From positions 62,001 to 126,000 of the forward strand of contig NZ_JARQWV010000007.1 in assembly GCF_029543245.1 (NCBI RefSeq): a DNA stretch of 64,000 nucleotides, in the 5' to 3' direction. Under the pieces are notes generated by a model. That model searched no databases, was not told the DNA's origin, and was given only the letters and a program-made list of their open reading frames with translations. This DNA is from Caulobacter endophyticus (lineage in GTDB: Bacteria > Pseudomonadota > Alphaproteobacteria > Caulobacterales > Caulobacteraceae). This document shows positions 56,161 through 64,000 of this stretch, piece after piece; the stretch's first letter is position 1, and each line of letters opens with the position of its first letter. The translations under genes were made by a program, and so were the position numbers.

Positions 56161-57609
56161 TTATTCCGCCGCGATCAGCGCGGGCGCGCCGGCCTTGGCC
56201 TTCAGGTAACGGTGCATGGCGTCGGCGGCGTCGCGGCCGTCCTTGATCGCCCACACCACCAGCGAGGCGCCGCGAACGATGTCGCCGGCGGCGAACACGC
56301 CGTCGAGGTTGGTCATCTGGTGGCGGACGTCGGCCTTGACCGTGCCCCAGCGGGTGGTCTTCAGGTCCGGCGCCTTCCAGAGGTCCGGCAGGTTCTCCGG
56401 CTCGAAGCCCAGGGCCTTGACCACCAGCTGGGCCGGACGGTCGAAGTCGCCGCCGGGGATCTCTTCGGGGCTGCGGCGGCCCGAGGCGTCCGGAGCGCCA
56501 AGACGCATGCGGATGGCCTTCACGCCGGTGACGGCGTCGGCGTCGCCCGACAGGGCGCGCGGGGCGGCCAGCCATTCGAAGGTGACGCCTTCTTCCTCGG
56601 CGTTGGCCACTTCGCGCAGCGAGCCGGGCATGTTGGCCTTGTCGCGGCGATAGAGGCAGGTGACCGAGGTCGCGCCCTGGCGGATGGCCGTGCGCACGCA
56701 GTCCATGGCGGTGTCGCCGCCGCCGACCACGACCACGTCCTTGCCTTCGGCGTTGAGTTCGCCGCTGTCATAGGCCGGGACGTCGTCGCCCAGGGTCTTC
56801 TTGTTGGAGGCGATCAGGTAGTCGAGCGCGGGCACCACGCCCTTGTCGCCACCGCCGGGCACGGCCAGGTCGCGCGCGGCATAGACCCCGACGGCGATCA
56901 GCACCGCATCGTGCTTGGCGCGCAGGTCTTCGAGAGTGGCGTCCTTGCCGACCTCGAAGCCGAGCTTGAATTCGACGCCGCCGTCGGCCAGGCGCTGGGT
57001 GCGGCGCTCGACGACGTCCTTCTCCAGCTTGAAGCCGGGGATGCCGTAGATCAGCAGGCCGCCGGCGCGGTCGTGGCGGTCATAGACGGTGACGGCGTAG
57101 CCCTGCTCGCGCAGCTTCTCGGCGGCGGCCAGGCCGGCCGGGCCGGCGCCGACGATGCCGACCGACTGGCCGCGATCGGCGGCGGCGACGAGCGGCTTCA
57201 CCCAGCCCATCTCCCAGGCCTTGTCGGTCAGGTAGCGTTCGACCGAGCCGATCGTCACGGTGCCGTGACCCGACTGCTCTATGACGCAGTTGCCTTCGCA
57301 GAGGCGGTCCTGCGGGCAGATGCGGCCGCAGACTTCCGGCATCGAGTTGGTGGCCTGCGACAGGGCGTAGGCTTCCTCCAGCCGGCCTTCGGCGGTCATC
57401 CGCAGCCAGTCGGGGATGTTGTTGTGCAGCGGGCAGTGGGTTTGGCAGTAGGGCACGCCGCATTGCGAGCAGCGCGAAGCCTGCTCGGTCGCCTTGGCGT
57501 CGATGAAGTCAGCGTAGATCTCGTGAAAGTCGCCGTTACGCTCTTCGGCCGCCCGCTTTTCAGGCGTGCGACGCGCGACGGTGGTGAATTTCAACATGCG
57601 CTCGGCCAT
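56161..57609 (-). CDS. gltD: Glutamate synthase (NADPH), small subunit
   Basis: A 482-residue flavoprotein that passes electrons from NADPH to GltB. The N-terminal Cys clusters CSQCGVPYCQTHCPL near residue 47 and CGRICPQDRLCEGNC near 94 bind [4Fe-4S] centres. VGIVGAGPAGLAAAEKL holds FAD, GYAVTVYDR its ribose Asp, and VVVGGGDTAMDCVR the NADPH. AGGGAAGG precedes the ATG at 57609. It is first gene of the operon; the 245-base AT-richer gap upstream must carry both its promoter and that of uppP. I found no sigma-54 or other recognised site there. Confidence 0.96.
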   Translation of the reverse strand: MAERMLKFTTVARRTPEKRAAEERNGDFHEIYADFIDAKATEQASRCSQCGVPYCQTHCPLHNNIPDWLRMTAEGRLEEAYALSQATNSMPEVCGRICPQDRLCEGNCVIEQSGHGTVTIGSVERYLTDKAWEMGWVKPLVAAADRGQSVGIVGAGPAGLAAAEKLREQGYAVTVYDRHDRAGGLLIYGIPGFKLEKDVVERRTQRLADGGVEFKLGFEVGKDATLEDLRAKHDAVLIAVGVYAARDLAVPGGGDKGVVPALDYLIASNKKTLGDDVPAYDSGELNAEGKDVVVVGGGDTAMDCVRTAIRQGATSVTCLYRRDKANMPGSLREVANAEEEGVTFEWLAAPRALSGDADAVTGVKAIRMRLGAPDASGRRSPEEIPGGDFDRPAQLVVKALGFEPENLPDLWKAPDLKTTRWGTVKADVRHQMTNLDGVFAAGDIVRGASLVVWAIKDGRDAADAMHRYLKAKAGAPALIAAE

Positions 57610-57854
57610 GCGCCTTCCCTCGCCCCCGTTGCCGGGGAAAAATTTGCTTGCGGGGGCCTAATACGGACTCTTCAGGGCAATAAGAATGCGGTGGTAAAAA
57701 TATTGGACGAATATATCCGTGATGACGGCATGGTCATTGCGAGCGACTCGCAGATATGCCCTAAATTGGTCCACTTTATGGATAAACCCTTTCTTTACCG
57801 TGTCGGGCGCACGCCCGTTTCCGCTCGTAAGCGCCTGTTACATAAGGGAATGAC
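57610..57854. promoter_or_regulatory. Divergent gltD-uppP promoter region
   Basis: This is the longest gene-free gap in the window and clearly more AT-rich than its surroundings. It holds an imperfect 14-base palindrome, ACGAATATATCCGT at 57707-57720, and CGGGCGCACGCCCG at 57804-57817. Promoters for both divergent genes must lie here, but no confident -35/-10 pair or sigma-54 site was found. Confidence 0.5.
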
Positions 57855-58655
57855 ATGCCGGATTGGCTGATCGCGATCGTGTTGGGCCTGATCGAGGGCC
57901 TGACCGAGTTCATTCCCGTCTCGTCGACCGGTCACCTGCTGCTGGTCGGCCACTTCCTGGGCTTCCACAGCCCCGGCAACACCTTCCAGGTGCTGATCCA
58001 GCTGGGCGCGATCCTGGCGATCACCAGCGTCTATTTCGGGCGGCTGTGGGGTCTTCTGACGACCCTGCCGACCAATCCCGGCTCGCGCCGGTTCGTGATC
58101 GGCATCCTGCTGGCCTTCCTGCCGGCGGTGTTCGTCGGCGTGCTGGCCCACGACTTCATCAAGACCGTGCTCTACGAGAGCCCGGCTCTGGTCTGCACCA
58201 CCCTGATCGTCGGCGGCTTCATCCTGCTGGGTCTCGACCGCATGAAGTTCGAGCCCAAGCATACGGACGTCGCCGACTATCCGCTGAAGACCGCCTTCAT
58301 CATCGGCCTCTTCCAGTGCCTGGCCCTGGTGCCCGGCGTCTCGCGCTCGGGGGCGACCATCGCCGGCGCCCTGCTCCTGAAGTGCGACAAGCGCTCGGCC
58401 GCCGAGTTCAGCTTCTTCCTGGCCATGCCGACCATGGCCGGCGCCTTCGCCTACGACCTCTACAAGAACATCGACCTGCTCAGCACCAAGGACATGGGGA
58501 TCATCGGCCTGGGCTTCGTCGCCGCGCTGGTCTCGGGCGTGTTCGTGGTCAAGACGGTGCTGAACTTCATCACCCGCCACGGCTTTGCGCCGTTCGCCTA
58601 CTGGCGGATCGCGGTCGGCGTCGTCGGCCTGGCGCTGCTCTACATTCCGCGCTGA
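57855..58655 (+). CDS. uppP: Undecaprenyl-diphosphatase
   Basis: A 266-residue polytopic inner-membrane protein that dephosphorylates undecaprenyl diphosphate to recycle the lipid carrier for peptidoglycan and O-antigen. The two signatures are [20 protein letters not shown] near residue 11 (catalytic Glu and Ser) and [18 protein letters not shown] near 158 (Arg). About eight hydrophobic segments are visible. AAGGGA precedes the ATG. It suits a window rich in lipid-linked glycan genes. A terminator nested in repeat B follows the stop. Confidence 0.95.
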   Translation: MPDWLIAIVLGLIEGLTEFIPVSSTGHLLLVGHFLGFHSPGNTFQVLIQLGAILAITSVYFGRLWGLLTTLPTNPGSRRFVIGILLAFLPAVFVGVLAHDFIKTVLYESPALVCTTLIVGGFILLGLDRMKFEPKHTDVADYPLKTAFIIGLFQCLALVPGVSRSGATIAGALLLKCDKRSAAEFSFFLAMPTMAGAFAYDLYKNIDLLSTKDMGIIGLGFVAALVSGVFVVKTVLNFITRHGFAPFAYWRIAVGVVGLALLYIPR

Positions 58656-58666
58656 TCCGTCCGCGG

Positions 58667-58832
58667 CCCTTCTCCCCTTGCGGGAGAAGGTGTCGGCGAA
58701 AGCCGACGGATGAGGGGTTTCTCAAAAGCAAAACGCCGCGACGGCCGATCAGCTGTCGCGGCGTTTCTGTGTGTGCGACCCCTCACCCGACCTCCCTTCG
58801 GGAGGCCACCCTCTCCCGCAGGGGGAGAGGGA
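58667..58832. repeat. Long inverted repeat, family B copy 2, with nested hairpin
   Basis: CCCTTCTCCCCTTGCGGGAG starts the element and CTCTCCCGCAGGGGGAGAGG closes it in inverse orientation. GATGAGGGGT and ACCCCTCACC face each other inside. The blocks match those at 41750-41873. Unlike that copy, its centre contains a separate terminator-like stem. It separates uppP from the convergent NDUFA9-like gene. Confidence 0.75.
58731..58766 (+). terminator. Terminator nested in repeat B copy 2
   Basis: A perfect 12-base-pair stem, AAACGCCGCGAC with GTCGCGGCGTTT, closes a 12-base loop. The A-start and T-end fit a bidirectional terminator for uppP and the convergent gene. Confidence 0.78.
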
Positions 58833-58841
58833 AGGTTTGGA

Positions 58842-59813
58842 TCAGAACGCGCCGGCCGGGGTCGGGGCGTACTGGCCGCCCTTGCGGTAGCGGTAGAGGT
58901 AGGACGGCACGACGGCCTCGACGGCGGTCGGGGCGATCCCCAGGTCGGCCAGGCCCTTGGCGCCCGGCGCGACGACATTGTCGCCGGCCTTCAGCAGGGC
59001 GACCTGGTCGGTGGTCAGCGGCGGGGCCAGCGGCAGCAGCGAGGCCTGGATGTCGCCCAGCTTGCCCACCAGGCCGGCGACCGGCCAGGGCAGGGGCGCC
59101 AGCACGCGGGCGCGGCCGGTCTCGGTCAGGACGAGCTCGAGCAGTTCCTTGAACGAATAGACGGCCGGGCCGCCCAGTTCGTAGGTCTGGCCCTGCGCGC
59201 CCGGGGTGGCGATGATCTTGGCGATGGCCGCGGCCACGTCGCCGACGAACACCGGCTGGAACTTGGTGGCGCCGCCGCCGACCAGCGGCAGGGCCGGGGC
59301 GCTGGCGGCCATCTGGCCGAACTTGTTGAAGAACTTGTCGTCCTGGCCGAACACGATCGACGGACGCACGATGGTGGCGGTCGGGAAGGCGGCGCGAACG
59401 GCGGCTTCACCCTCGGCCTTGGTGCGGGCGTACTTGGCGGCCGAATCGGCGTCGGCGCCGATGGCCGAGACCTGCACCAGGCGCTTGACGCCCGCGGCGG
59501 CGGCCTGTTCGGCCACGGTCTTGGCGCCCATGGCGTGCAGGCTCTGGAACTGCTGGCGGCCGCTTTCCCAGAGCACGCCCACCAGGTTGACGGCCGCTTC
59601 GGCGCCGTCGAGCGCGCGGGCCACCGAGGCCTCGTTGCGGACATTGGCCTGGATCACCTCGATCTGGCCGACGTCGCCCAGCATGCGCATGCGGTAGGCG
59701 AGATTAGGCTGACGCACGGCCACGCGTACGCGGTAGCCCGACTTGGCGAGGGCGCGCACCACCTGGCTTCCAACGAAGCCCGAGCCGCCAAACACCGTGA
59801 CCAGACCCTGCAT
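58842..59813 (-). CDS. NAD(P)-binding protein, complex I NDUFA9-like family
   Basis: A 323-residue atypical SDR. The nucleotide motif VFGGSGFVGSQVVRALA is at the very N-terminus. VNLVGVLWESGRQQFQSLH and VQVSAIGADADSAAKYARTK show the NDUFA9-like pattern, with Lys but no classic Tyr-x3-Lys pair, so it probably binds NAD(P)H without being a normal dehydrogenase. The family includes a complex I accessory subunit and quinone-linked proteins of alphaproteobacteria. The ATG at 59813 is chosen because it gives the canonical N-terminus and follows GGAATGGAAG. The frame continues 43 codons upstream without homology-like features. Confidence 0.85.
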   Translation of the reverse strand: MQGLVTVFGGSGFVGSQVVRALAKSGYRVRVAVRQPNLAYRMRMLGDVGQIEVIQANVRNEASVARALDGAEAAVNLVGVLWESGRQQFQSLHAMGAKTVAEQAAAAGVKRLVQVSAIGADADSAAKYARTKAEGEAAVRAAFPTATIVRPSIVFGQDDKFFNKFGQMAASAPALPLVGGGATKFQPVFVGDVAAAIAKIIATPGAQGQTYELGGPAVYSFKELLELVLTETGRARVLAPLPWPVAGLVGKLGDIQASLLPLAPPLTTDQVALLKAGDNVVAPGAKGLADLGIAPTAVEAVVPSYLYRYRKGGQYAPTPAGAF

Positions 59814-59957
59814 CTTCCATTCCTCAGTCGCTGCGATGAAGGGGGGATTAGACGAGCCTGGGGATGTTCGCAAGAAAAGTGAGAAATGCGATTGACGCCG
59901 CCGGAACCATTGCATAAACGTCCGGCCCTCGCAGCGGCCCAACGGGTTGCGCCGCGG

Positions 59958-60037
<80 letters not shown>

Positions 60038-60044
<7 letters not shown>

Positions 60045-60087
60045 CCCCTCTCGCAAGCATGCGACGAGGCGGTGGCGCCAAGTTTTC
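60038..60087 (+). terminator. Terminator using the tRNA 3' end
   Basis: GGCACCACC and GGTGGCGCC pair with one mismatch, extended inside by CCTC/GAGG and CGCA/TGCG around AGCA, followed by AAGTTTTCC. The left arm includes the end of the tRNA acceptor strand and the CCA. Confidence 0.55.
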
Positions 60088-60194
60088 CTTACAATAGATA
60101 CTCCGTTCATCTGGCGTGCATCGCCGACGCTCCACTATAAGGCGTCGGAGCGGCGCCGTTCGCGACGACGCCGACGCGTGGAGACGAGAGACAC

Positions 60195-60812
60195 TTGGCC
60201 AGCTTTGTTCATGAAGGCGATCTGCCCGACGGCGTGTTCGCCGGGGCGACCGCGATCGCCATCGATTCGGAAACCATGGGCCTGCGCCTTGGGCGCGATC
60301 CGCTGTGCGTCGTGCAGCTGTCGGCCGGCGACGGCGACGCCCATGTGGTGCGCCTGGACCGCTCGACCTACCACGCGCCGAATCTGAAGAAGCTGCTGGC
60401 CGACCCGGCCGTGCTGAAGCTTTTCCACTTCGGCCGCTTCGACATCGCCATGTTCCTGCTGCATCTGGGCGTCATGACCGCGCCCGTGTACTGCACGAAG
60501 ATCGCCTCCAAGCTCGCCCGCACCTATACCGACCGCCACGGCCTCAAGGACGTGACGCGCGAGCTGATGGGCGTGGAGCTGTCCAAGGCCCAGCAGAGCT
60601 CCGACTGGGGCGCTGATTCGCTCAGCCCCGAGCAGGTGGCCTACGCCGCCTCGGACGTGCTGCATCTGCATGGCCTGCGCGAGCGTTTGAACGCCATGCT
60701 GGTGCGCGAGGGCCGCATGGCCCTGGCCCAGGCCGCCTTCGACTATCTGCCCCACCGCGCCGCCCTCGACCTGGCCGGCTGGGAAGACGTCGACATCTTC
60801 GCGCACGCTTAA
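60195..60812 (+). CDS. rnd: RNase D-like 3'-5' exonuclease (short form)
   Basis: A 205-residue DEDDy exonuclease. The four metal acidic residues are in AIDSETMGL near residue 23 (D-x-E), FGRFDIAMF near 93 (Asp), and YAASDVLHLHG near 158 (Tyr...Asp). Length covers only the nuclease domain; the C-terminal HRDC domain of classical RNase D is absent. It probably trims tRNA or other structured RNA 3' ends. The start is TTG in frame with the rest, as no upstream ATG fits. It lies just after a tRNA gene and 14 bases before lptC, with which it is likely co-transcribed. Confidence 0.88.
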   Translation: MASFVHEGDLPDGVFAGATAIAIDSETMGLRLGRDPLCVVQLSAGDGDAHVVRLDRSTYHAPNLKKLLADPAVLKLFHFGRFDIAMFLLHLGVMTAPVYCTKIASKLARTYTDRHGLKDVTRELMGVELSKAQQSSDWGADSLSPEQVAYAASDVLHLHGLRERLNAMLVREGRMALAQAAFDYLPHRAALDLAGWEDVDIFAHA

Positions 60813-60826
60813 AGGAGAGACGACCG

Positions 60827-61456
60827 GTGTCGGACGTGGCGATGAGAGGCGGCTTCAAGCGCGACCTGCGGCGCTGGCGCCGTCGTTCGCGCCTCGTCCG
60901 CGGCGCGCGCCTGCTGCTGCCGGTGGCGATCGTGGGCCTGCTGGGGGCGTCGGCCGGCCAGGTGATCTGGCGCACGGTGACCGCCGCCGAGCGCGGGCCC
61001 GAAAAGCCCCAGGCCCAGATCCGCATGCTCAATCCGCGCTTCTACGGCCAGTCCAGCGAGGGCCGGGCCTTCCTGATCACCGCCCGCTCGGCGATCCGCG
61101 ACGACGCTGACCTCCAGCGCGTGCTGCTGGACGATCCGACCCTGACCCTGGGCACCGACGAGCCCAAGCCCACCCGGGTGACGGCCAAGAACGGCGTCTA
61201 TCGCGAGGACACCCTCAAGCTGGTGCTGCGCGGCGACGTGCGCATGGACGACGGGGGCGGCTATCGCTTCGCCTCGGACGAGGCTTTCGTCGACACCAAG
61301 ACCGGCGTGATCACCGGCGAAACCCTGTTGCAGGGCGAAGGCCCCACAGGACAGGTGAAATCCAACGCTTATTCCGTATATGACAAGGGCGACCGCATCG
61401 TTTTCCGGGGCGGCGTGAAAACGCGCCTGGACCGCGTCGACGGCGACGGGAACTAG
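60827..61456 (+). CDS. lptC: LPS export protein LptC
   Basis: A 209-residue bitopic protein. A basic N-terminus (RDLRRWRRRSRLVRGARLLL) precedes one transmembrane helix (about residues 29-47), then a periplasmic LptC beta-jellyroll with MLNPRFYGQSSEGRAFLITA and a repeated strand pattern. It hands LPS from the LptBFG transporter to LptA. The GTG start follows AAGGAGAG at good spacing. It is followed by lptA (six-base gap) and lptB, in the usual order. Confidence 0.92.
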   Translation: MSDVAMRGGFKRDLRRWRRRSRLVRGARLLLPVAIVGLLGASAGQVIWRTVTAAERGPEKPQAQIRMLNPRFYGQSSEGRAFLITARSAIRDDADLQRVLLDDPTLTLGTDEPKPTRVTAKNGVYREDTLKLVLRGDVRMDDGGGYRFASDEAFVDTKTGVITGETLLQGEGPTGQVKSNAYSVYDKGDRIVFRGGVKTRLDRVDGDGN

Positions 61457-61462
61457 AGGACG

Positions 61463-62032
61463 ATGCGACAGATGAGGGCGAGGTCGATGAAACGAGCAAT
61501 GGCGGTCGCTATCGCCGCGAGCCTCCTTGGCGGCCTGGCCGCGGCGCCGGCCGTGGCGCAGAACAGCTCCAGCGCGCCGGTCGACATCTCGGCCGACGAG
61601 CAGGAGACCATCTCCAGCCAGTGCAAGACGATCTTCCGCGGCGCCGTCGAGGTGCTGCAGGAGACCTCGCGCCTGCGCGCCGCAAAGATGACCCTCTACA
61701 ATCAGAAGAAGGCCAAGGGCAGCGGCGACGGCAACGGCTGCGGCAATGTCGATCGCGTCGAGGCCGAGGGCGAGGTGTTCTACGTCACGCCCAAGCAGAC
61801 CGTGCGCGGCGACCGGGCGACCTATGACTACGCCTCCAACACCATCGTGGTGACCGGCAACGTCATCGCCATCCAGGGCCAGGACGTCGCCCGCGGCGAC
61901 CGCATGGTGGTCAACACCAAGACCAACGACGTGCGCATGGAATCCAGCGTCAAGGGTGCGGGCAAGAAGAACCGCGTCCGCGCCGTGGTCTATCCGAGCA
62001 CCTCGGACGACGCCAACAAGCCCAAGCCCTGA
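61463..62032 (+). CDS. lptA: LPS transport periplasmic protein LptA
   Basis: A 189-residue periplasmic protein. A signal peptide ends AAAPAVA-QN; the mature part is one OstA-type beta-jellyroll (PVDISADEQETISSQCKTIF, then YVTPKQTVRGDRATYDYASN) that forms the bridge carrying LPS to LptDE. Three in-frame ATGs at 61463, 61472 and 61487 are possible. AGAGG supports the first, while the third gives the neatest signal peptide. Two Cys residues, in SSQCKTIF and NGCGN, could form a disulfide. Confidence 0.92.
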   Translation: MRQMRARSMKRAMAVAIAASLLGGLAAAPAVAQNSSSAPVDISADEQETISSQCKTIFRGAVEVLQETSRLRAAKMTLYNQKKAKGSGDGNGCGNVDRVEAEGEVFYVTPKQTVRGDRATYDYASNTIVVTGNVIAIQGQDVARGDRMVVNTKTNDVRMESSVKGAGKKNRVRAVVYPSTSDDANKPKP

Positions 62033-62040
62033 GACCCCTG

Positions 62041-62802
62041 ATGCAGTTCCACACCCTGGGCGGCGGCTCGACCGAAGACGGTCTCCATGTCGACGGCGTC
62101 GGCAAGACCTTCGGCGACCGGCCGGTGGTCAAGAACGTCTCGCTGCGCCTCAAGCGCGGCGAGGTGGTCGGCCTCTTGGGCCCCAACGGCGCCGGCAAGA
62201 CCACGACCTTCTACATGGTCACGGGCCTGATCGCCGCCGACTACGGCTCGATCTATCTCGACGGCGAGGACATCACGGCCCAGCCGATGTTCCAGCGCGC
62301 CCGCCTGGGCGTCGGCTACCTGCCGCAGGAAGCCTCGATCTTCCGGGGCATGACGGTCGAGCAGAACGTCATGGCCGTGGTCGAGATGCGCCAGAAGAAC
62401 CAGCGCGTGGCGCGCGAGACGGTCACCAACATCCTGGAAGAGCTGCGGATCACCCATATCCGCAAGTCGCCGGCCGTGGCCCTGTCGGGCGGCGAGCGTC
62501 GCCGCGTCGAAATCGCCCGCGCCCTGGCCAGCGAGCCGTCGTTCATGCTGCTCGACGAGCCGTTCGCCGGTATCGACCCGCTGGCGATCTCCGACATCCG
62601 CGAGGTGGTGAACTACCTCAAGAACCGCGGCATCGGCATCCTGATCACCGACCACAACGTCCGCGAGACGCTGGACATGGTCGATCGGGCCTCGATCATC
62701 GCCGCCGGCGAAGTGCTGTTCGAGGGCTCTCCGAAGGAGATCGTCGACAACCCCGAGGTGCGCCGGGTTTACCTGGGCGACAGCTTCGCCGACCGCTCTT
62801 AA
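62041..62802 (+). CDS. lptB: LPS export ABC transporter ATPase LptB
   Basis: A 253-residue ATPase driving LPS extraction from the inner membrane. The Walker A motif is LLGPNGAGKTTTFYM, the Q-loop YLPQEASIF, the signature ALSGGERRRVEIARAL, the Walker B SFMLLDEPFAGIDP and the switch ILITDHNVRETL. It starts eight bases after lptA and ends at an intrinsic terminator, so the transcript closes here and rpoN has its own promoter. Confidence 0.96.
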   Translation: MQFHTLGGGSTEDGLHVDGVGKTFGDRPVVKNVSLRLKRGEVVGLLGPNGAGKTTTFYMVTGLIAADYGSIYLDGEDITAQPMFQRARLGVGYLPQEASIFRGMTVEQNVMAVVEMRQKNQRVARETVTNILEELRITHIRKSPAVALSGGERRRVEIARALASEPSFMLLDEPFAGIDPLAISDIREVVNYLKNRGIGILITDHNVRETLDMVDRASIIAAGEVLFEGSPKEIVDNPEVRRVYLGDSFADRS

Positions 62803-62850
62803 ACGGTTCGGACACGATTGAGGCGCGGCGAGCGGCCGCGTCGACCTCGG

Positions 62851-62887
62851 AAAAGGCCTTGCCCAGCAAGGCCTTTTTCTTTTTTCG
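62851..62887 (+). terminator. Intrinsic terminator after lptB
   Basis: AAAAGGCCTTG and CAAGGCCTTTT form an 11-base-pair stem around CCCAG, followed by a T-rich run with six T in a row. It is the clearest Rho-independent terminator in the window. Confidence 0.93.
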
Positions 62888-62996
62888 CGGACGGATGGTC
62901 GCACCGGCCCGATATTTGCAGGCGTTCGCGCCCCGTTAACCAGACTGCCCTTTCAATGGCGATCGTAACTTCCGTTCGATTTGCCAGGAGGGCGCG

Positions 62997-64000
62997 TTGG
63001 CGCTCAGCCCCAGACTCGATATCCGGCAGGGCCAGGGCCTTGTCATCACTCCGCAACTGCAGCAGGCGATCAAGCTGCTGCAGCTGTCGAACATCGAGCT
63101 GGAAGCCTTCGTCGAGGCCGAGCTCGAACGTAACCCGCTGCTGCAGCGTGACGACAGCGACCGCGAGGTCGAGCGCGACGGCGAGCCCGAGCGCGCCGTC
63201 GAGAACCTGGGCATGGAGAACGTCTCCGACGCCTCGGCCAACCGCGAGATGGACACGCCCGGCGACGACGTCTCGCCCGGCGAGCGCGCCACCGGCGACG
63301 GCGAGGGCTTCGGCGCCGAGCATGCCGGCGGCCAGATCGACTGGTCGCGCGCCGGCGGCGGCGGCGGCTTCGAGGGCGACGACAATTTCGAAGGCGCCCT
63401 GAACCGTCCGCAGACCCTGTCCGAGCACCTGAACGGCCAACTGCTTCTGGCCGGCCTGTCGCCCGCCGACGAGGCCATCGCCGCCATCCTGATCGACGCC
63501 GTCGACGCCGCCGGCTACCTGCGCGCCGATCTGTGGGAGATCGCCGAGCGGCTGGGCTGCGGGTTCGACCGCGTCGAGGCCGTGCTGAAGGTCGTCCAGG
63601 GCTTCGAGCCCTGCGGCGTGGCCGCCCGCGACGTGCGCGAGTGCCTGGAGCTGCAACTGCGGGACGCCAACCGCTACGACCCGGCCATCGCCGCCCTGCT
63701 CGACAATCTCGACCTCCTGGCCCGCCGCGACCTGGCCGCCCTGCGCAGGATCTGCGGCGTCGACGACGAGGACCTGCGCGAGATGATCGCCGAGGTCCGC
63801 GGCCTGACGCCTCGTCCGGGCGCGGCCTTCCACAGCGACCCGCCCCAGACCCTGGTGCCCGACGTGCACGTGCGCGAAGGCCTGGGCGGCCTGTGGCACG
63901 TGGAGCTGAACACCGACACCCTGCCGCGCGTGCTGGTCGACCAGCGCTACCACGCCCGCGTCTCCAAGGGCGCGCGCAGCGACCAGGAAAAGACCTTCGT
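62997..64000 (+). CDS. rpoN: RNA polymerase sigma-54 factor RpoN (3' end outside window)
   Basis: The open frame runs to the window edge, giving the first 334 codons. The N-terminus ALSPRLDIRQGQGLVITPQ then LQQAIKLLQLSNIELEAF is the activator-interacting region I of RpoN. An acidic, Gly-rich region II follows (EGDDNFEGAL and neighbours). The core-binding domain starts near TLSEHLNGQLLLAGLSPADE. The DNA-binding HTH and the RpoN box lie beyond the window. The start is TTG, preceded by AGGAGG six bases away. In Caulobacter relatives RpoN controls flagellar and stalk genes, and lptB-rpoN is a standard neighbourhood. Confidence 0.95.
   Translation, partial: MALSPRLDIRQGQGLVITPQLQQAIKLLQLSNIELEAFVEAELERNPLLQRDDSDREVERDGEPERAVENLGMENVSDASANREMDTPGDDVSPGERATGDGEGFGAEHAGGQIDWSRAGGGGGFEGDDNFEGALNRPQTLSEHLNGQLLLAGLSPADEAIAAILIDAVDAAGYLRADLWEIAERLGCGFDRVEAVLKVVQGFEPCGVAARDVRECLELQLRDANRYDPAIAALLDNLDLLARRDLAALRRICGVDDEDLREMIAEVRGLTPRPGAAFHSDPPQTLVPDVHVREGLGGLWHVELNTDTLPRVLVDQRYHARVSKGARSDQEKTF

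Noticed and set aside
57660-57854. Small open frame in the gltD-uppP gap
   Set aside because: It is only the tail of a shadow frame, has no start with a ribosome binding site and no recognisable product.
57610-57854. Sigma-54 promoter for gltD or uppP
   Set aside because: No GG...GC pair with correct 10-base spacing and the TGGCAC/TTGC context was found on either strand.

Overview
This window is dense, GC-rich alphaproteobacterial chromosome. It most likely comes from a Caulobacter or close Caulobacteraceae relative. The grounds are the very high GC content, the lptC-lptA-lptB-rpoN order, long TonB-dependent receptors, frequent GTG and TTG starts behind good ribosome binding sites, and terminator hairpins that often lack a U-tract. 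No IS element, phage gene, CRISPR array or rRNA gene was seen. No gene-free stretch exceeds 300 bases; the longest, about 245 bases, lies between gltD and uppP.

Layout. Positions 1-3071 hold sugar-activation genes: a heptose-bisphosphate-type phosphatase running off the left edge, an AGE-superfamily isomerase and manC. nadE and tkt follow. Positions 7.5-27.5 kb form a surface-polysaccharide (O-antigen-like) island. It holds a 2287-residue multi-domain glycosyltransferase, a PhyH-type dioxygenase, a sugar O-methyltransferase, a GT2 with a coiled-coil tail, a CDP-sugar pathway (rfbF, rfbG, C-methyltransferase, 3,5-epimerase, SDR), a Wzm/Wzt-type ABC exporter and two coupled glycosyltransferase-like genes. 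Core genes come next: ilvA, galU, an FKBP lipoprotein, a TonB receptor, purU and an M20 deacylase. Positions 35.3-39.9 kb carry another GT2 and the dTDP-rhamnose operon rfbC-rfbB-rfbD-rfbA. Then come a GST-like gene with queG, hldE, a cation diffusion facilitator, a second TonB receptor, two divergent citrate-synthase-family genes, a Tat-exported nucleoside-hydrolase-like protein, gltD-gltB, uppP, an NDUFA9-like protein, tRNA-Leu(CAG), an RNase D-like exonuclease, lptC-lptA-lptB and the start of rpoN.

How the genes fit together. Mannose, dTDP-L-rhamnose, UDP-glucose, heptose and a probable C-methylated CDP-6-deoxyhexose all appear to feed envelope glycan assembly. The giant glycosyltransferase, with three GT2 units and one WsaF-like GT4 unit, could build much of a repeat unit as one polypeptide. 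The chain would leave through the ABC exporter. UppP recycles the lipid carrier and LptABC moves LPS to the outer membrane. The least explained parts are the giant enzyme, the C-methyl-sugar branch, the HTH-citrate-synthase gene with its divergent paralogue and small membrane partner, and several families of intergenic inverted repeats placed just after stop codons.
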